NCBI GenBank assembly: GCA_964605145.1
Contig: CAZSBG010000008.1
Location: 33,392 to 97,391 of the forward strand
DNA length: 64,000 nt
Source of the DNA: CAZSBG01 sp964605145
Lineage (GTDB): Bacteria > Zhuqueibacterota > Zhuqueibacteria > Thermofontimicrobiales > Thermofontimicrobiaceae
Direction: 5' to 3'
Positions 1-10,900 of the stretch are shown in pieces. A program made the position numbers and the translations under genes. Every line of letters starts with the position of its first letter. The first letter of the stretch is position 1. Under the pieces are notes generated by a model that saw nothing but the letters and a program-made list of their open reading frames with translations, did not search any database and was not told the DNA's origin.

Positions 1-2
1 TC

Positions 3-1235
3 AAAGATTTGCTGGAATTGGTAGAGTACAGCATCATTGGTTCGCGCGGGGAAGCATTTATATTCGATAAAAGCGGCCAATTTATCGCCCATTCCGAAAG
101 GAAGAAGGTTTATCTGAAAGATCGATTCGTCGAGGAAGAAATACTCCATGACTTTTCCAATAATTTTAACAACCATCGCGTATATGTGAATTCTGAAAAT
201 ATAGAAATGGTCGCCGCCTATGTCGTGTTGACAGATTTGAGCTGGGGCGTTGTTGTACAGCAACCCACAAAAGAAGCGTTTGCTGTTGCTCGTAAAATGA
301 GTTTGCAGATCATTCTTTTTGTCGGATTCAGTATTTTACTTTCTTCGCTCATTGCATTTGTTTACACCAAATGGATCGTTACGCCGGTGAATCAACTCGT
401 GTCTGGAATCGACAGATTTGCGACCGGGGATTTGAATTATCGCGTCCCCACGCTGGGCACGGATGAAATTTCCACGCTGGGTGAACGATTCAATGAAATG
501 GCCGAGAAGTTAACCCAATTTCAGGAAAAACTAAAACGAACCGAACGTCTGGAAACACTCAGCAAGATGGCATCAGTGCTTTCACATGAAATCAAAAATC
601 CACTCAATGCCATGGTGGTGAACATGCAAGTGATGGAGCGCGAATTTAACAGGGCAGAACCCAAAGTATCGAAATTGAAACATTATCTGGATGTGGTGAC
701 CGGTGAAATTCAACGGGTTGATGATTTAGTCAATAATTTTTTAATGGTGGCCCGACCACCAAAATTGGAACGCAAACAGTCAAAAATTGATAAAATTCTG
801 GATGATATCATCATTGCTCAACAGGCTGAAGCGTTGCAGTCCGGCGTGAGAATTAATCGACGTTATCATGCGACAGATGTCATTTGTATGGTTGATGTGA
901 CAAAAATAAAGCAGGTATTTTTGAATATTCTCCTGAATGCTATACAGGCAATGCCTGGCGGTGGTAATCTGACGATTGAAATGGACGTTTCTCGGAGAAA
1001 GCGAAAAGGAGAAAGCGGCACCTGGGCGGTGGTTCGGTTTAAGGATGCAGGCAAGGGGATGAACAAAGAACATCTTGCAAATATATTTGATTTCTATTAT
1101 TCAACAAAACCAAATGGTTCCGGGCTTGGGCTTTCAGTTGCCCAACAAATTGTGACTGAACATGGCGGCAGAATAGAAGTGGAGAGCCAGGAAGGTCGGG
1201 GCAGCGTGTTTTCGGTCTTTTTGCCCAAAAATTAA
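3..1235 (+). CDS. Sensor histidine kinase, 5' end cut by window edge
   Basis: The reading frame is open to the left edge, so the N-terminus is missing. Residue numbers here count from a TTG at position 9. What remains is the end of an extracytoplasmic dCache-like sensor domain (to about residue 95), one transmembrane helix (about 98-119), a HAMP linker (120-172), a DHp domain with the H-box SHEIKNPL (His193), and a HATPase domain with an N-box near residue 305 and a GSGLGLSV G-box near the end. It should autophosphorylate in response to a periplasmic or external signal. No response regulator follows, so its partner is unknown or lies upstream of the window. Family assignment is secure; the signal is not known. 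Confidence 0.9.
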   Translation, partial: KDLLELVEYSIIGSRGEAFIFDKSGQFIAHSERKKVYLKDRFVEEEILHDFSNNFNNHRVYVNSENIEMVAAYVVLTDLSWGVVVQQPTKEAFAVARKMSLQIILFVGFSILLSSLIAFVYTKWIVTPVNQLVSGIDRFATGDLNYRVPTLGTDEISTLGERFNEMAEKLTQFQEKLKRTERLETLSKMASVLSHEIKNPLNAMVVNMQVMEREFNRAEPKVSKLKHYLDVVTGEIQRVDDLVNNFLMVARPPKLERKQSKIDKILDDIIIAQQAEALQSGVRINRRYHATDVICMVDVTKIKQVFLNILLNAIQAMPGGGNLTIEMDVSRRKRKGESGTWAVVRFKDAGKGMNKEHLANIFDFYYSTKPNGSGLGLSVAQQIVTEHGGRIEVESQEGRGSVFSVFLPKN

Positions 1236-1286
1236 GAAAACTTAATGTGAAATACAAAAAAAAATGCAATTTTTTTAATCAAGCAC

Positions 1287-1315
1287 TTGACTTCTGGGGA
1301 TTTATTTGTTATATT
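1287..1315 (+). promoter_or_regulatory. Sigma-70 type promoter, TTGACT-N17-TATATT
   Basis: TTGACT at 1287-1292 and TATATT at 1310-1315 are separated by exactly 17 bp. The predicted start is near 1322, about 590 nt before the next gene (rpsU), so it may drive a separate small RNA or a long leader. Confidence 0.55.
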
Positions 1316-1321
1316 CAAATT

Positions 1322-1432
1322 TGAATCATAAATGGTGAGTCGTGAAAAATTAGAATTTGCGTGATTGTTGTCTTTGAAATCTTGTGCAGAACACCTTTGG
1401 ATGGAGTGTTAAACAATTCACAAGTTTTTCTT
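1322..1432 (+). ncRNA. Candidate small RNA between promoter and terminator-like hairpin
   Basis: A strong promoter predicts a start near 1322. About 60 nt later is an interrupted hairpin: CTTGTG at 1381-1386 pairs with CACAAG at 1419-1424, and AACAC at 1390-1394 pairs with GTGTT at 1406-1410. It is followed by a T-rich tract at 1425-1435. Together these would give a transcript of about 110 nt. Only a 10-codon ORF without a ribosome-binding site is present. The hairpin has internal loops, so termination could be partial, with read-through to rpsU. No known RNA family was recognised. Confidence 0.35.
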
Positions 1433-1909
1433 TTTAAGCGATCAGAGGAATTGGGAACTGAATTCAAAATTTAAAGTTAAAAGGCAACCTGCCGCCTGGA
1501 TTTATTTTTGAGACGATTTTGTCAACTGACAATCCCGCCTTTAGTGGAATTTCTGAAATATATTTAATGATGTGTCGTTGATGAAGCAGATAATGATGTC
1601 AAATATATTGTGGAATCAATTCACAAGTCCATAATTCATTAAATAATGTGATTAGAATTCCTTTTTTATTTTTCACTTCTAAACCTTAAATTAAAAGGAA
1701 TAAAAAAAAAGGGGATAGGGAATAGTCAATAAAAATAATATCTAATCAAAGTTCCGACGACGAGACAATTTCAATTCCTTTTTCTCATCAAAAATATGTA
1801 AAAAATATTTGAATTAAGGAACTTTACCTAATAGTCATAGTATATTAACAGAATATTCCAAATTAAATTTTGATAACAAAAAAATCAAGGAGAGAAAGGG
1901 TGTGATTGA
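1433..1909. other. AT-rich gene-free spacer before rpsU
   Basis: No ORF or repeat is recognised here. It may be an extended rpsU leader or contain the rpsU promoter. Confidence 0.4.
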
Positions 1910-2098
1910 ATGATAAAAGTAGTTGTCGGGAATAATGAATCCATAGATCGAGCGATAACCCGCTTTAAAAAGAAATGTCAGCAGGCGGGAATATTGAGGG
2001 ATTTCAAAAAGAACAGTTTTTTTCTGAAGCCAAGTGAAAAGAAAAGATTAAAACATGACAAGGCTGTTCGAAGACAGATGAGATTTCCTGATAGATAA
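1910..2098 (+). CDS. rpsU: 30S ribosomal protein bS21
   Basis: A 62-residue, very basic protein with the bS21 pattern: an N-terminal MIKVVVGNNESID segment, an AITRFKKKCQQAGILRD helix and a lysine/arginine-rich tail. bS21 binds the 30S platform near the anti-Shine-Dalgarno region of 16S rRNA. A ribosome-binding site (AAGGAGAG, about 1888-1895) precedes the ATG. In many FCB genomes rpsU is near the primary sigma factor, and here rpoD follows after a 219-nt gap. Length is typical of the family and the call is firm. Confidence 0.95.
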   Translation: MIKVVVGNNESIDRAITRFKKKCQQAGILRDFKKNSFFLKPSEKKRLKHDKAVRRQMRFPDR

Positions 2099-2317
2099 AA
2101 ATCTGAATTGAGCATAAATATTAGGGGTGATAGAGTAATTACGGACCTTCATTAAACTGAAAAAATGAATATATTAGATACTCCAGTAACCTCACATTCC
2201 ATCCTATCTTATTCCAGTTTTAAATTAAATTAAAAAATTTATGTTAACAATAAATAATTTTCTGTAAGATATTAGTATAGTGTGTATTAAATTAAGTATG
2301 AATTTGTTGGATATTGT

Positions 2318-3175
2318 ATGGCAAAGAAGAAAAAAGTAGTTGGACCACGAACGAAACAATCTATCGAAAAGTATTTGGAAGAAATTGGAGGGTTCTCTCC
2401 ATTACGGCCTGAAGAAGAAATTGATTTGGCGCGCAGTATTCGCAAGGGAAATGAGGAAGCGCTGGATAAGTTGGTAAAAGCGAATTTGCGGTTTGTGATC
2501 AGTGTTGCAAAAGAATATCAGGGACAGGGTTTGCCTCTGCAAGACCTGATTAGTGAGGGAAATTTGGGCTTAATCAAGGCTGCGCAGAGATTTGATGAAA
2601 CACGTGGATTTAAGTTTATTTCATACGCAGTCTGGTGGATTCGTCAGTCTATCTTGCAAGCTTTGGCTGAGCAATCTCGCGTCGTTCGCCTGCCGTTGAA
2701 CCGGGTTGGTGCAATCAATAAAATCGGGCGCGCGCTGGAATCACTCGAAAAATCCTTTGGGCGCGAACCAAGCATGGACGAAGTCGCAACGAAAATGGAA
2801 ATGAGTGTGTATGAAGTGGCTGATGTTGTGAAGACGTCCGCGCGTCATCTTTCTTTGGATGAGCCATTCAAGGAAGAAGATGGCAACAGTCTGTTGGATG
2901 TTATTGAAAGCGACCGCTATGCGCCACCAGACAATACGTTGATGAGAGAATCCCTTCAGGTTGAAATCGACAAAGTACTTTCGACGCTGAAGCCAAGAGA
3001 AGCTGAAATTATTAAGCTCTATTTCGGACTGGAAGGAGACCGGCCGCTGACGCTTGAAGAAATTGGTGAACATTTTAAATTAACCCGCGAGCGGGTAAGA
3101 CAGATCAAAGAAAAAGCGTTAAGGAGACTCCGCCACAGATCTCGATTGGAGCCACTCAGAAAGTATCTTGGCTAA
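2318..3175 (+). CDS. rpoD: Primary RNA polymerase sigma factor RpoD/SigA, short form
   Basis: A 285-residue sigma-70 protein. Region 1.2 covers about residues 12-47. Region 2 covers about 50-120 and includes the core-binding and -10 melting segment with the RFISYAVWWIRQ-type motif. Region 3 covers about 130-205, and region 4 about 220-275 with the LTRERVRQIKEKALRRLR helix-turn-helix for the -35 box. Region 1.1 is absent, as in Bacteroidota and relatives, where short primary sigma factors are the norm. It should direct housekeeping transcription. A strong intrinsic terminator follows the stop codon. The start ATG has only a weak upstream GGA, and an out-of-frame 13-codon ORF beginning 20 nt upstream overlaps it. 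Confidence 0.95.
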   Translation: MAKKKKVVGPRTKQSIEKYLEEIGGFSPLRPEEEIDLARSIRKGNEEALDKLVKANLRFVISVAKEYQGQGLPLQDLISEGNLGLIKAAQRFDETRGFKFISYAVWWIRQSILQALAEQSRVVRLPLNRVGAINKIGRALESLEKSFGREPSMDEVATKMEMSVYEVADVVKTSARHLSLDEPFKEEDGNSLLDVIESDRYAPPDNTLMRESLQVEIDKVLSTLKPREAEIIKLYFGLEGDRPLTLEEIGEHFKLTRERVRQIKEKALRRLRHRSRLEPLRKYLG

Positions 3176-3201
3176 TTCAAAGTTTTTAAATTCGATTTTC
3201 G

Positions 3202-3240
3202 CAGCCCTCATTCATGTCAGGTGAGGGCTGTTTTATTTTT
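3202..3240 (+). terminator. Intrinsic terminator after rpoD
   Basis: A perfect 9-bp stem, CAGCCCTCA (3202-3210) with TGAGGGCTG (3222-3230), has an 11-nt loop and is followed by TTTTATTTTT. Confidence 0.9.
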
Positions 3241-3374
3241 GTCGGATTATTTAAATTTTTATGAACTCAATCGGGATTGCCAAGTTTAAATTATTACAAC
3301 AGCACAATGTATCAGCCAGGAGTTTAGAGAGTAAGAAGGAATATTTTAAATACAATGAATGAAGGAAATTTTGA

Positions 3375-3788
3375 ATGATAGAGCAAGGAATTGTAAGTAA
3401 AGTATATAAAAATTTGGCCTGGATCACTTTGAATCGCGGCGAACAGTGCGCCGGATGTACTGCCTGTAAATCGTTAGGAGAGAATAAAGTTGAAATTACG
3501 GCGTTGAACAATTTATCGGCCAAACCAGGCGATAAAGTGGAAGTAGAGGTTGCGCCGGGGCAGGTGATAAAACACTCAGCAATAGTTTTTTTGATTCCGG
3601 TGTTTGGATTGATTTTTGGATATTTTCTGGGAAATTCATATCTCACCAGAATTGGATTTTCAACTGAAGCAGCAGGAATTGTGGGGAGTCTCGGATTGAT
3701 GGTGCTTTGCTTCATTGGTATCGTCAGCTACGACCGAATAATCGGCAATTCGCAGGAAAGTCACGCGAAGATTATACGGATAGTGTAA
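3375..3788 (+). CDS. rseC: RseC/MucC-family membrane protein with Cys cluster
   Basis: A 137-residue protein with an N-terminal soluble domain carrying a CxxCxxC cluster (Cys25, Cys28, Cys31), then two transmembrane helices (about 70-87 and 96-117). This is the RseC/MucC/RsxE-associated architecture. Proteobacterial RseC modulates sigma-E and is linked to the Rnf/Rsx complex that keeps SoxR reduced. Here no rnf or rpoE gene is adjacent, so the role is inferred from family alone. It is 27-70 nt upstream of the first C25 peptidase, depending on that gene's start, and may be co-transcribed with it. Confidence 0.8.
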   Translation: MIEQGIVSKVYKNLAWITLNRGEQCAGCTACKSLGENKVEITALNNLSAKPGDKVEVEVAPGQVIKHSAIVFLIPVFGLIFGYFLGNSYLTRIGFSTEAAGIVGSLGLMVLCFIGIVSYDRIIGNSQESHAKIIRIV

Positions 3789-3857
3789 AATTGTACAAGC
3801 GCTATCCGTGAATGTTTGCTACAGATTTTAGTTCGCTGTTCATTTGGGAGAAACTAT

Positions 3858-6800
3858 TTGAGTCGAATTGCGTTATTTAAAATAATTTTCACTCTTTATT
3901 TCATGCTGTTTGGAATAGCATGTCTGCCTGTTTTTGCCGGTGATGTACAAATTTTGGAAAAATCCGAGCGCGGCATTACGTTTGAGTTTCAGCCCACGAA
4001 CTGGCACATCGAACCGGAATCGGTGGCAGGCATGCCATATTTTCGCGTCGGTTTCGATAAATGTATATATGACGTAAAACCTGGTGATCCTCTTTTACCT
4101 TCCCGACTGCTCATTTTTGCGCTTCCTCCGAAAGCCCGTGTTTCGATGCAGGTGATTCGCACCGAAATGGGTGATCAAATTAATGGCAAGCCTTTGCCAA
4201 CTCCTACGATTACTCAGGGGAAGCCGGTGAACTTGACCCATCTTGAAAATGAAGTTATCTATTCGGGCAATGCTGATTATCCGGAACATTTGGTTCATAT
4301 CTCTCCCGAATCTTCACTTCGGAACAACCATGTTATTGTACTTCGAATCTTTCCCGCCCGTTTTTCTCCTGCAAAAAATCTTATTCAATGCCATAAGCGA
4401 TTTTTGATTCGTTTAAATTTTATCGGGGGAAGTGATGACTCATACGATTTGAAAGCCGGGAAAGATGACAATGCTTATTCGAGAATAGTGGTCAATTCTG
4501 ACCAGGCCGGAAAATGGCGGCTGCCCGGGACACATACATCGCTTTCTAAAAAGTCGGGGAAGAAGATCAGCACTGGCGAATGGTATAAGATTTTTATTCA
4601 GGAAGAGGGTATATACAAAGTTACCGGAGCGGATTTGGAACGCGCCGGAATTCTGCTCAGCGCCATTGATGCGGTAAATCTTAAAATTTACAATAACGGC
4701 GGACGCGCTCTTCCGATATCGCTGGATGTAGCCCGGCCGGATAGTCTTATTGAAAATGCACTTTTTGTTGACGATGGCGACGATGGCAGCTTCAATGCAG
4801 AGGATTATTTTCTTTTCTATGGCAAATCAGTCAACAATTGGCAGTGGGATGAAACAGAGAAAATATTCCGGCATTACTTGCACCCGCACACGCGACAGAA
4901 TGTCTATTGGCTGAACTGGCATGAGGGCGAGCCTGGCAAAAGAATGAAGGACGAAAGTTCACTACCGAACCATTCTGCAACTCTGGTTACGGATTTTCCT
5001 GATCATCGGTATATTGAACAGGAATATAAAAATCTTCTCAATTCCGGGATTCACTGGTTGGGGAATTATTTCAGCAACTCGGCGCTGCAAAGAAATTATC
5101 AGTTCGATTTGAGTGACGCGGTTCAGAATAAAGAGACGGTTGTGCGCGTTAATGTCGCAGGGATTTCCCAGGGCCGGCATTCGTTCCGGCTCTACCTGAA
5201 TGAAACGTTCATTGGGCAGATTCCGGAATTCTACTCCAGCAGCGGGAGACTCATCAATATCCGCATGAAAGAATTCAGCGCCTCAATGCAAGGCGGCCTG
5301 TTGGATGGATACAATAAAGTCACGCTGGAATACATTCCTTTCACCGAAACCGCTTTGGCTTACCTGGACTGGATTGAACTATCGTTCTTTCGGGAATTGA
5401 TGGCACGAGATAATGAGTTGTTATTCTGCAGTCCGGATTCGTTCGGATTATTTCAGTACCAGGTGAAAGATTTTTCAACCGATCAAATAGAAATTTTTGA
5501 TATCAGTGAATATGATGATGTAAAACGAATGACGGATTGGCACTGGCAGAATGGCGTTATTACTTTCGTCGATTCGAGCTCATCCCATATCCCGAAAAAA
5601 TACGCGGCCATTACTACGGCTAATTTCAGGAAGCCTGTCCAAATTGAAAGAGACCACACTTCATCGCTGAGGGATTACGCAAATGGCGCGGATTATATCA
5701 TCATCGCCTATGATGATTTTTATGACGCTGCCCTTGGATTGAAAAGTCTCAGAGAGAATTTCGATACACTGAAAACAGAAGTGGTGAAAATTTCCCAGAT
5801 TTATGATGAATTTTCCTGGGGCCTGCCTGACGTTGTTGCCATACGGGATTTCATTCGATACACATTTTACCATTGGAAAATTCGTCCATCCTATGTGATG
5901 TTATTTGGCGATGGCGATTTTGATTATAAAAATATTCTTTCGCCAAATGACCCGAACTGGATTCCGACATTTGAGACAGCCGAGCTGGATGAGGGCTCCA
6001 GCCGGGCGCGCGATGACTGGTTTGTTTGCGTGGCAGGCAACGATAATTTAATGGATATGGCAATTGGCAGAATTCCAGTGCAAAATCCGGATGAAGCGTT
6101 CAAGGTTGTTGAAAAAATTGTCGATTACGAAACTCACCCGGACATCGGGGATTGGTGCAACACGATTACCATGGTGGCGGACGATGAATTTGAGAGCGGC
6201 GGCAATTTCGATAGTATCGACCATATTCCGGATGCGGAAACCATTGCAGAAGACTTCATACCGAAATCCTATGACATAAAAAAAGTTTACCTGACCGAGT
6301 ACCCGGCGGTTTACGATGCTTCAGTTTCCGGAATACGAAAACCGGCAGCACAGCAGGCGCTCATCGAACGAATAAATCACGGAAACCTCATCGTAAATTT
6401 TATCGGTCATGGCAACGAGCGCGTGTGGGCGCATGAAAATGTCCTGAATATTTCGGATGATTTGCCGCGCATCCGAAATGGCTCCCGGCAGGCTTTCTGG
6501 ATTGCTGCGACTTGCAATTTTGGCAGATTCGACAATCCCATGATGCAAAGTTTCGCTGAGGAGCTTGTGAACCTGAGTGGACGTGGGGCCATTGCGGTAT
6601 TTAGCGCCTGTCGGCTGGCAATTCCCTATGCCAATGTCCGACTGAATGAGGCAATATACGAACATCTTTTCAAATCCTCCCACGAAAGCATCCGAATCGG
6701 AGATGTGGTGACCGCGGCGAAAAATTCGGTCGGCAATAATGAAAATGATCAATTTTTTCATCTGTTGGGCGATCCTGCTCTTCGGATTATCCGCCCCTCG

Positions 6801-7841
6801 TGCCTCCCGCAAATTTCCGAATATTCGCCTGATTCGATGAAAGCCCTGTGCAAAATGAGTGTTACAGGAACCGTTAACTCGCTGGATGATTTCGGAACAG
6901 ACATGCAGGGAACGATTCTGTTAAAAGTATTCGATTCGAAGAAAGACAGGATTTATCAGGTAAGGGAAGGGGAGCAGTATCATTATAAACTGCCCGGCAA
7001 CACGATTTTCCGCGGCACGGTTTCGGTGACACATGGAGGGTATTCATCTGAATTTATGATTCCAAAAGACATCACCTATGGTGGAACAGATGGCAGGCTG
7101 AGCCTCTTTTTCCAGGATGATAGAATGTATGGCGCCGGATTTAAGGACGGGATTCCGGTCGGGGGTACAGAATTAAATTTCACAGACACCGAGGGCCCGC
7201 AGATTACCATTGATTTTGAAGGACAGGATTTTATGTCCGGAGGCTTCATTGAACCGAATGCGGTGCTGAATATTTCAGTGAGGGATGAATTGAGCGGTGT
7301 GAATATAATCGGTGACATTGGGCATAAAATTTCCATGGTGCTGGATGAGGTAAAAGATAAAAAAATCGATTTAACAGATTATTTTCATTATGACATGGAT
7401 AGCTATATCTCAGGAAACATTGTTTATTCATTGGAGGATTTGGAAAAGGGATATCACACCATTCGTGTGAAAGCGTGGGATAATTTTAATAATTCTGCGG
7501 AAGCCAGCGCTGAATTTACCGTGGTCAGTCCGGATGAATTGGTGCTTCGCGATGTTTTAAATTATCCCAATCCATTTTCTTCCAACACTGAATTCACCTT
7601 TTGGACGAATCAACCCTGCGAAGTGGATATAAAAATATTCACCATTTCCGGACGGCTCATCAGAAGGCTGGAACATTTATGGGCAGTCACGGGCTTCAAT
7701 CGTTTTGCGTGGGATGGTCGGGACCGGGATGGGGATCCTTTGGCCAATGGCGTCTATCTCTATCAGATTAAAGCCTCGCGCAACCTGGGAGCGAAAAAAA
7801 TATCCGCGCAGGAGATAGAAAGATGCGTAATTCTCAGGTAA
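3858..7841 (+). CDS. Gingipain-family (C25) peptidase, PorU-like, with FlgD-like C-terminal domain
   Basis: A huge exported cysteine peptidase of about 1327 residues. The chosen start is TTG 3858, with GGAG eight bases upstream; the frame also allows TTG 3816. A signal peptide ends at PVFA|GD. A propeptide-like region precedes the C25 catalytic domain, whose dyad appears as His in FIGHGNE (about residue 851) and Cys in AATCNFGRFD (about 886). Ig-like segments follow. The last 85 residues form a FlgD/T9SS-type domain beginning LNYPNPFSSNTEFTF and ending with a DGRDRDGDPLANGVYLYQI motif. PorU, the T9SS sortase, has this layout, so it may process other secreted proteins of this cell; alternatively it is a secreted protease. 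It is paralogous to the next gene. Confidence 0.85.
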   Translation: MSRIALFKIIFTLYFMLFGIACLPVFAGDVQILEKSERGITFEFQPTNWHIEPESVAGMPYFRVGFDKCIYDVKPGDPLLPSRLLIFALPPKARVSMQVIRTEMGDQINGKPLPTPTITQGKPVNLTHLENEVIYSGNADYPEHLVHISPESSLRNNHVIVLRIFPARFSPAKNLIQCHKRFLIRLNFIGGSDDSYDLKAGKDDNAYSRIVVNSDQAGKWRLPGTHTSLSKKSGKKISTGEWYKIFIQEEGIYKVTGADLERAGILLSAIDAVNLKIYNNGGRALPISLDVARPDSLIENALFVDDGDDGSFNAEDYFLFYGKSVNNWQWDETEKIFRHYLHPHTRQNVYWLNWHEGEPGKRMKDESSLPNHSATLVTDFPDHRYIEQEYKNLLNSGIHWLGNYFSNSALQRNYQFDLSDAVQNKETVVRVNVAGISQGRHSFRLYLNETFIGQIPEFYSSSGRLINIRMKEFSASMQGGLLDGYNKVTLEYIPFTETALAYLDWIELSFFRELMARDNELLFCSPDSFGLFQYQVKDFSTDQIEIFDISEYDDVKRMTDWHWQNGVITFVDSSSSHIPKKYAAITTANFRKPVQIERDHTSSLRDYANGADYIIIAYDDFYDAALGLKSLRENFDTLKTEVVKISQIYDEFSWGLPDVVAIRDFIRYTFYHWKIRPSYVMLFGDGDFDYKNILSPNDPNWIPTFETAELDEGSSRARDDWFVCVAGNDNLMDMAIGRIPVQNPDEAFKVVEKIVDYETHPDIGDWCNTITMVADDEFESGGNFDSIDHIPDAETIAEDFIPKSYDIKKVYLTEYPAVYDASVSGIRKPAAQQALIERINHGNLIVNFIGHGNERVWAHENVLNISDDLPRIRNGSRQAFWIAATCNFGRFDNPMMQSFAEELVNLSGRGAIAVFSACRLAIPYANVRLNEAIYEHLFKSSHESIRIGDVVTAAKNSVGNNENDQFFHLLGDPALRIIRPSCLPQISEYSPDSMKALCKMSVTGTVNSLDDFGTDMQGTILLKVFDSKKDRIYQVREGEQYHYKLPGNTIFRGTVSVTHGGYSSEFMIPKDITYGGTDGRLSLFFQDDRMYGAGFKDGIPVGGTELNFTDTEGPQITIDFEGQDFMSGGFIEPNAVLNISVRDELSGVNIIGDIGHKISMVLDEVKDKKIDLTDYFHYDMDSYISGNIVYSLEDLEKGYHTIRVKAWDNFNNSAEASAEFTVVSPDELVLRDVLNYPNPFSSNTEFTFWTNQPCEVDIKIFTISGRLIRRLEHLWAVTGFNRFAWDGRDRDGDPLANGVYLYQIKASRNLGAKKISAQEIERCVILR

Positions 7842-7971
7842 TTGCAGAACAGATTTTAATTTCAATCGTATAATATTCTTTATCAAATTTTTGTGCAGAT
7901 TAATTAAAAGACAAGCTTTATCAATCGAATACCCGCGTTATGATCTGATGTTTTTTTTGGAGCTGATTCAA

Positions 7972-10900
7972 ATGAAAAATAAAATATTTTGCAGAAAATA
8001 TATCGCTCAATTTCTTCTGGTTCTGTTAATGATAAGTTCTCCGCTCATAATTTTTGGGCAGGATGGCATTCAACTACTTTCCTCGGATGCTGCCGGAGTG
8101 ACTCTTCAATATACCCCGGAAATTGATCGAATTGATACCATGCGTATCAATAATGAAGATTACTTTAAAATCCATGTTTCCAATGCTGCGTTGGTAGGTG
8201 AGCCTGGTCAGCCCATGCTGCCAGCCCGTATTTTGAAAGTGGGAATCCCTCTTGAATCCACGCCAACGGTTCAATTGGTATCCTCAGATTTCGAGACGAT
8301 GCAGGGGAAAGTGCTGCCTTCGCCATCAATGCATTCGGAAAATCGGTTCCGGTACGAGCCAGATGGCCAGTCATACCGGCTCAACGAAGCTATGCCCCAA
8401 AATGCTGTCCAACAAAACGGAACAGGATTCATCCGAGATCAACGGGTGTTTGAAATTCTGGTCCATCCGGTTCAAACAAAAAGCGGATTGAACCAGATTA
8501 CGCTTTACAAAAAAATGATTATTCGAGTGAACTTCCATGGGAATGGAGAAGGGAGCTCACTCACAATCCGGAAATTACAGGATGAAGAATTCTATCGCAA
8601 TGTGGTTGTCAATTTCGAGCAATCTCGGAATTGGCTCAAACCAAAAATGAGAAAACTGTCGCGTAAAAATTCTTTCTTTCAGTCAGGCGAAGCATTGAAA
8701 ATTTCTGTTCACCGCGAAGCCATGTACAAACTCACCGGCAGCGACCTTCTCAGCGCCGGCGTTGACATCGGTTCGATTGACCCAAATACTTTTCGCTTGT
8801 TCAATAATGGCGGTCGGGAACTTCCGCAAAGCACAGTTGCCAATCGAGCGGATTCACTAATTGAAAACGCCATCCGGGTTTACGATGGCGGCGATGGTAT
8901 TTTCAATGATACCGATTACATCGTTTTCTATGGCAAATCAGTCAATGGTTGGGAACCTTTATCGGAAACAAGTCCCTATTATCAGCATTATCTCAATCAT
9001 TATACGGAATTCAATGTATATTTTCTGACCTGGAGTGGATCAACCCAGGGGAAAAGAATGGCAGGCAGAGTTTCGGTATCCGAGCCCTCACTTCTGCCAA
9101 CACCGTACACACTCGGTCTTTATTATAAGGAAGATGAAATTAATAATTATCTCGATTCCGGGCTGCACTGGTTTGGCCGACTGATGGCCGGCACCAATGA
9201 TGAGCAGCGATACAGCGCGTACCTTCCCAATGCGCGCACATCTCAAAACACGATGTATTTTCGATTTCAGTTTCACACGCTCACATACGGGCAGCATCAG
9301 TTCAATATACTTCTCAATGACCAGTTGGTTGATGTGATTACAATCAGCAGCAGCCGTTTGCAAACCAATACAGTTTCGAAAATACTTTCACTGTCGGCCT
9401 CCGGCTACAATAGCTTTAAAATTCAATATCATGGCGATACTTCAGAAAGCCAGTCTTATGTGGATTGGTTTGAAATTCAATATGAAAAGGAACTGGTTGC
9501 GGAAGATAATTTCCTGCTTTTCCACCAGGTCGATGATGGGCCCGAAAAATACCGGGTGACCAATTTCACCAGCAATCTCATTGAAGTATACGATATCACA
9601 GATTCGGAGAATGTTCAATACGTGACCAACACTGAAATTGCGTCCGGCACCGTAACGTTCGTGGATACTGCAGTTGGTTTTCCGAGGCACAGGTTCCTGG
9701 CGACGACAACCGGAGCTTATGCTATTCCGGAACGCATGGAGTTCATTCAGTTCGCCGATTTGAGAAACCAACTGGCCGGCGCGGAATTCATAATCATAAC
9801 GCATGAAGATTTTTATGAAGCTGTTCAACCGTTAAAACAACACCGCGAGAGTCGCGATAGTATTTCTACAACGATTGTAAAAATTTCAGATATTTTTAAT
9901 GAATTTTCCTGGGGGCTTGTTGATCCTGTCGCCATTCGGGATTTCATTAAATTTGCCTATGATAATTGGACTGTCACGCCAAAATATGTGCTGCTCGCCG
10001 GCGATGGGGATTATGACTACAAGAATATTATGAGCGATCTGGATAAAAACTGGCTGCCTCCATTTCAAACTTCAGAACTCAATGAGAACGCCAACAGAAC
10101 AATGGATGAATGGTTTGTGCTGGTGAGCGGCGATGATTATGATCCCGATTTGGCCATTGGGCGCTTTCCGGTTCAGACCGCTGAAGAGATGCAAAATGTG
10201 GTGGAAAAAATTATTCACTACGAAACAACGCCGGCGCTGGATATGGGCAGTACGGTTCCGCTCGAGGACTGGAGAAACATTATCACCATGGTCGGCGATG
10301 ACGAATACCATAATCCCGGCAGCCAGAATGAAACCATGCACACCCGGGATGCTGAATATATCATGGAAAATTATATTCCAAAATATTTCAATAAGGACAA
10401 AATATATTTGATCGAATATCCGGCCATCCAGAATCCATCCATTTCCGGCTATATGAAACCGGCAGCCACCGAAGCGCTGCTCAAACGGATTCATGATGGC
10501 ACACTCATTTTGAATTTTATTGGACATGGTGCGCCACCGATCTGGGCGGATGAGCGAGTGCTGCTGGAAAGTAGAGATATGGATCGCATATTGAATTATG
10601 GCAGGCTCCCGTTTTGGGTGGCTGCAACCTGCGATTTCGGCCGCTTTGATGATCCCATGGAGCAGGGCATGGCTGAAAAATTATTCGCAGCCAAAGATCG
10701 CGGGGGCATCGCGTTTTTAACATCCGCACGATTGGCCTACGCTACCGATAACACAGCATTAAACCGACAATTTTTCACGCAACTATTTAATGGTGAATCA
10801 CCTTCGGCCAGACTTGGCGTTGCTTTGATACATGCCAAAATCAATAATTACAGCATGACCAATGATCAGAAATATCACCTTTATGGCGATCCTACCATGC

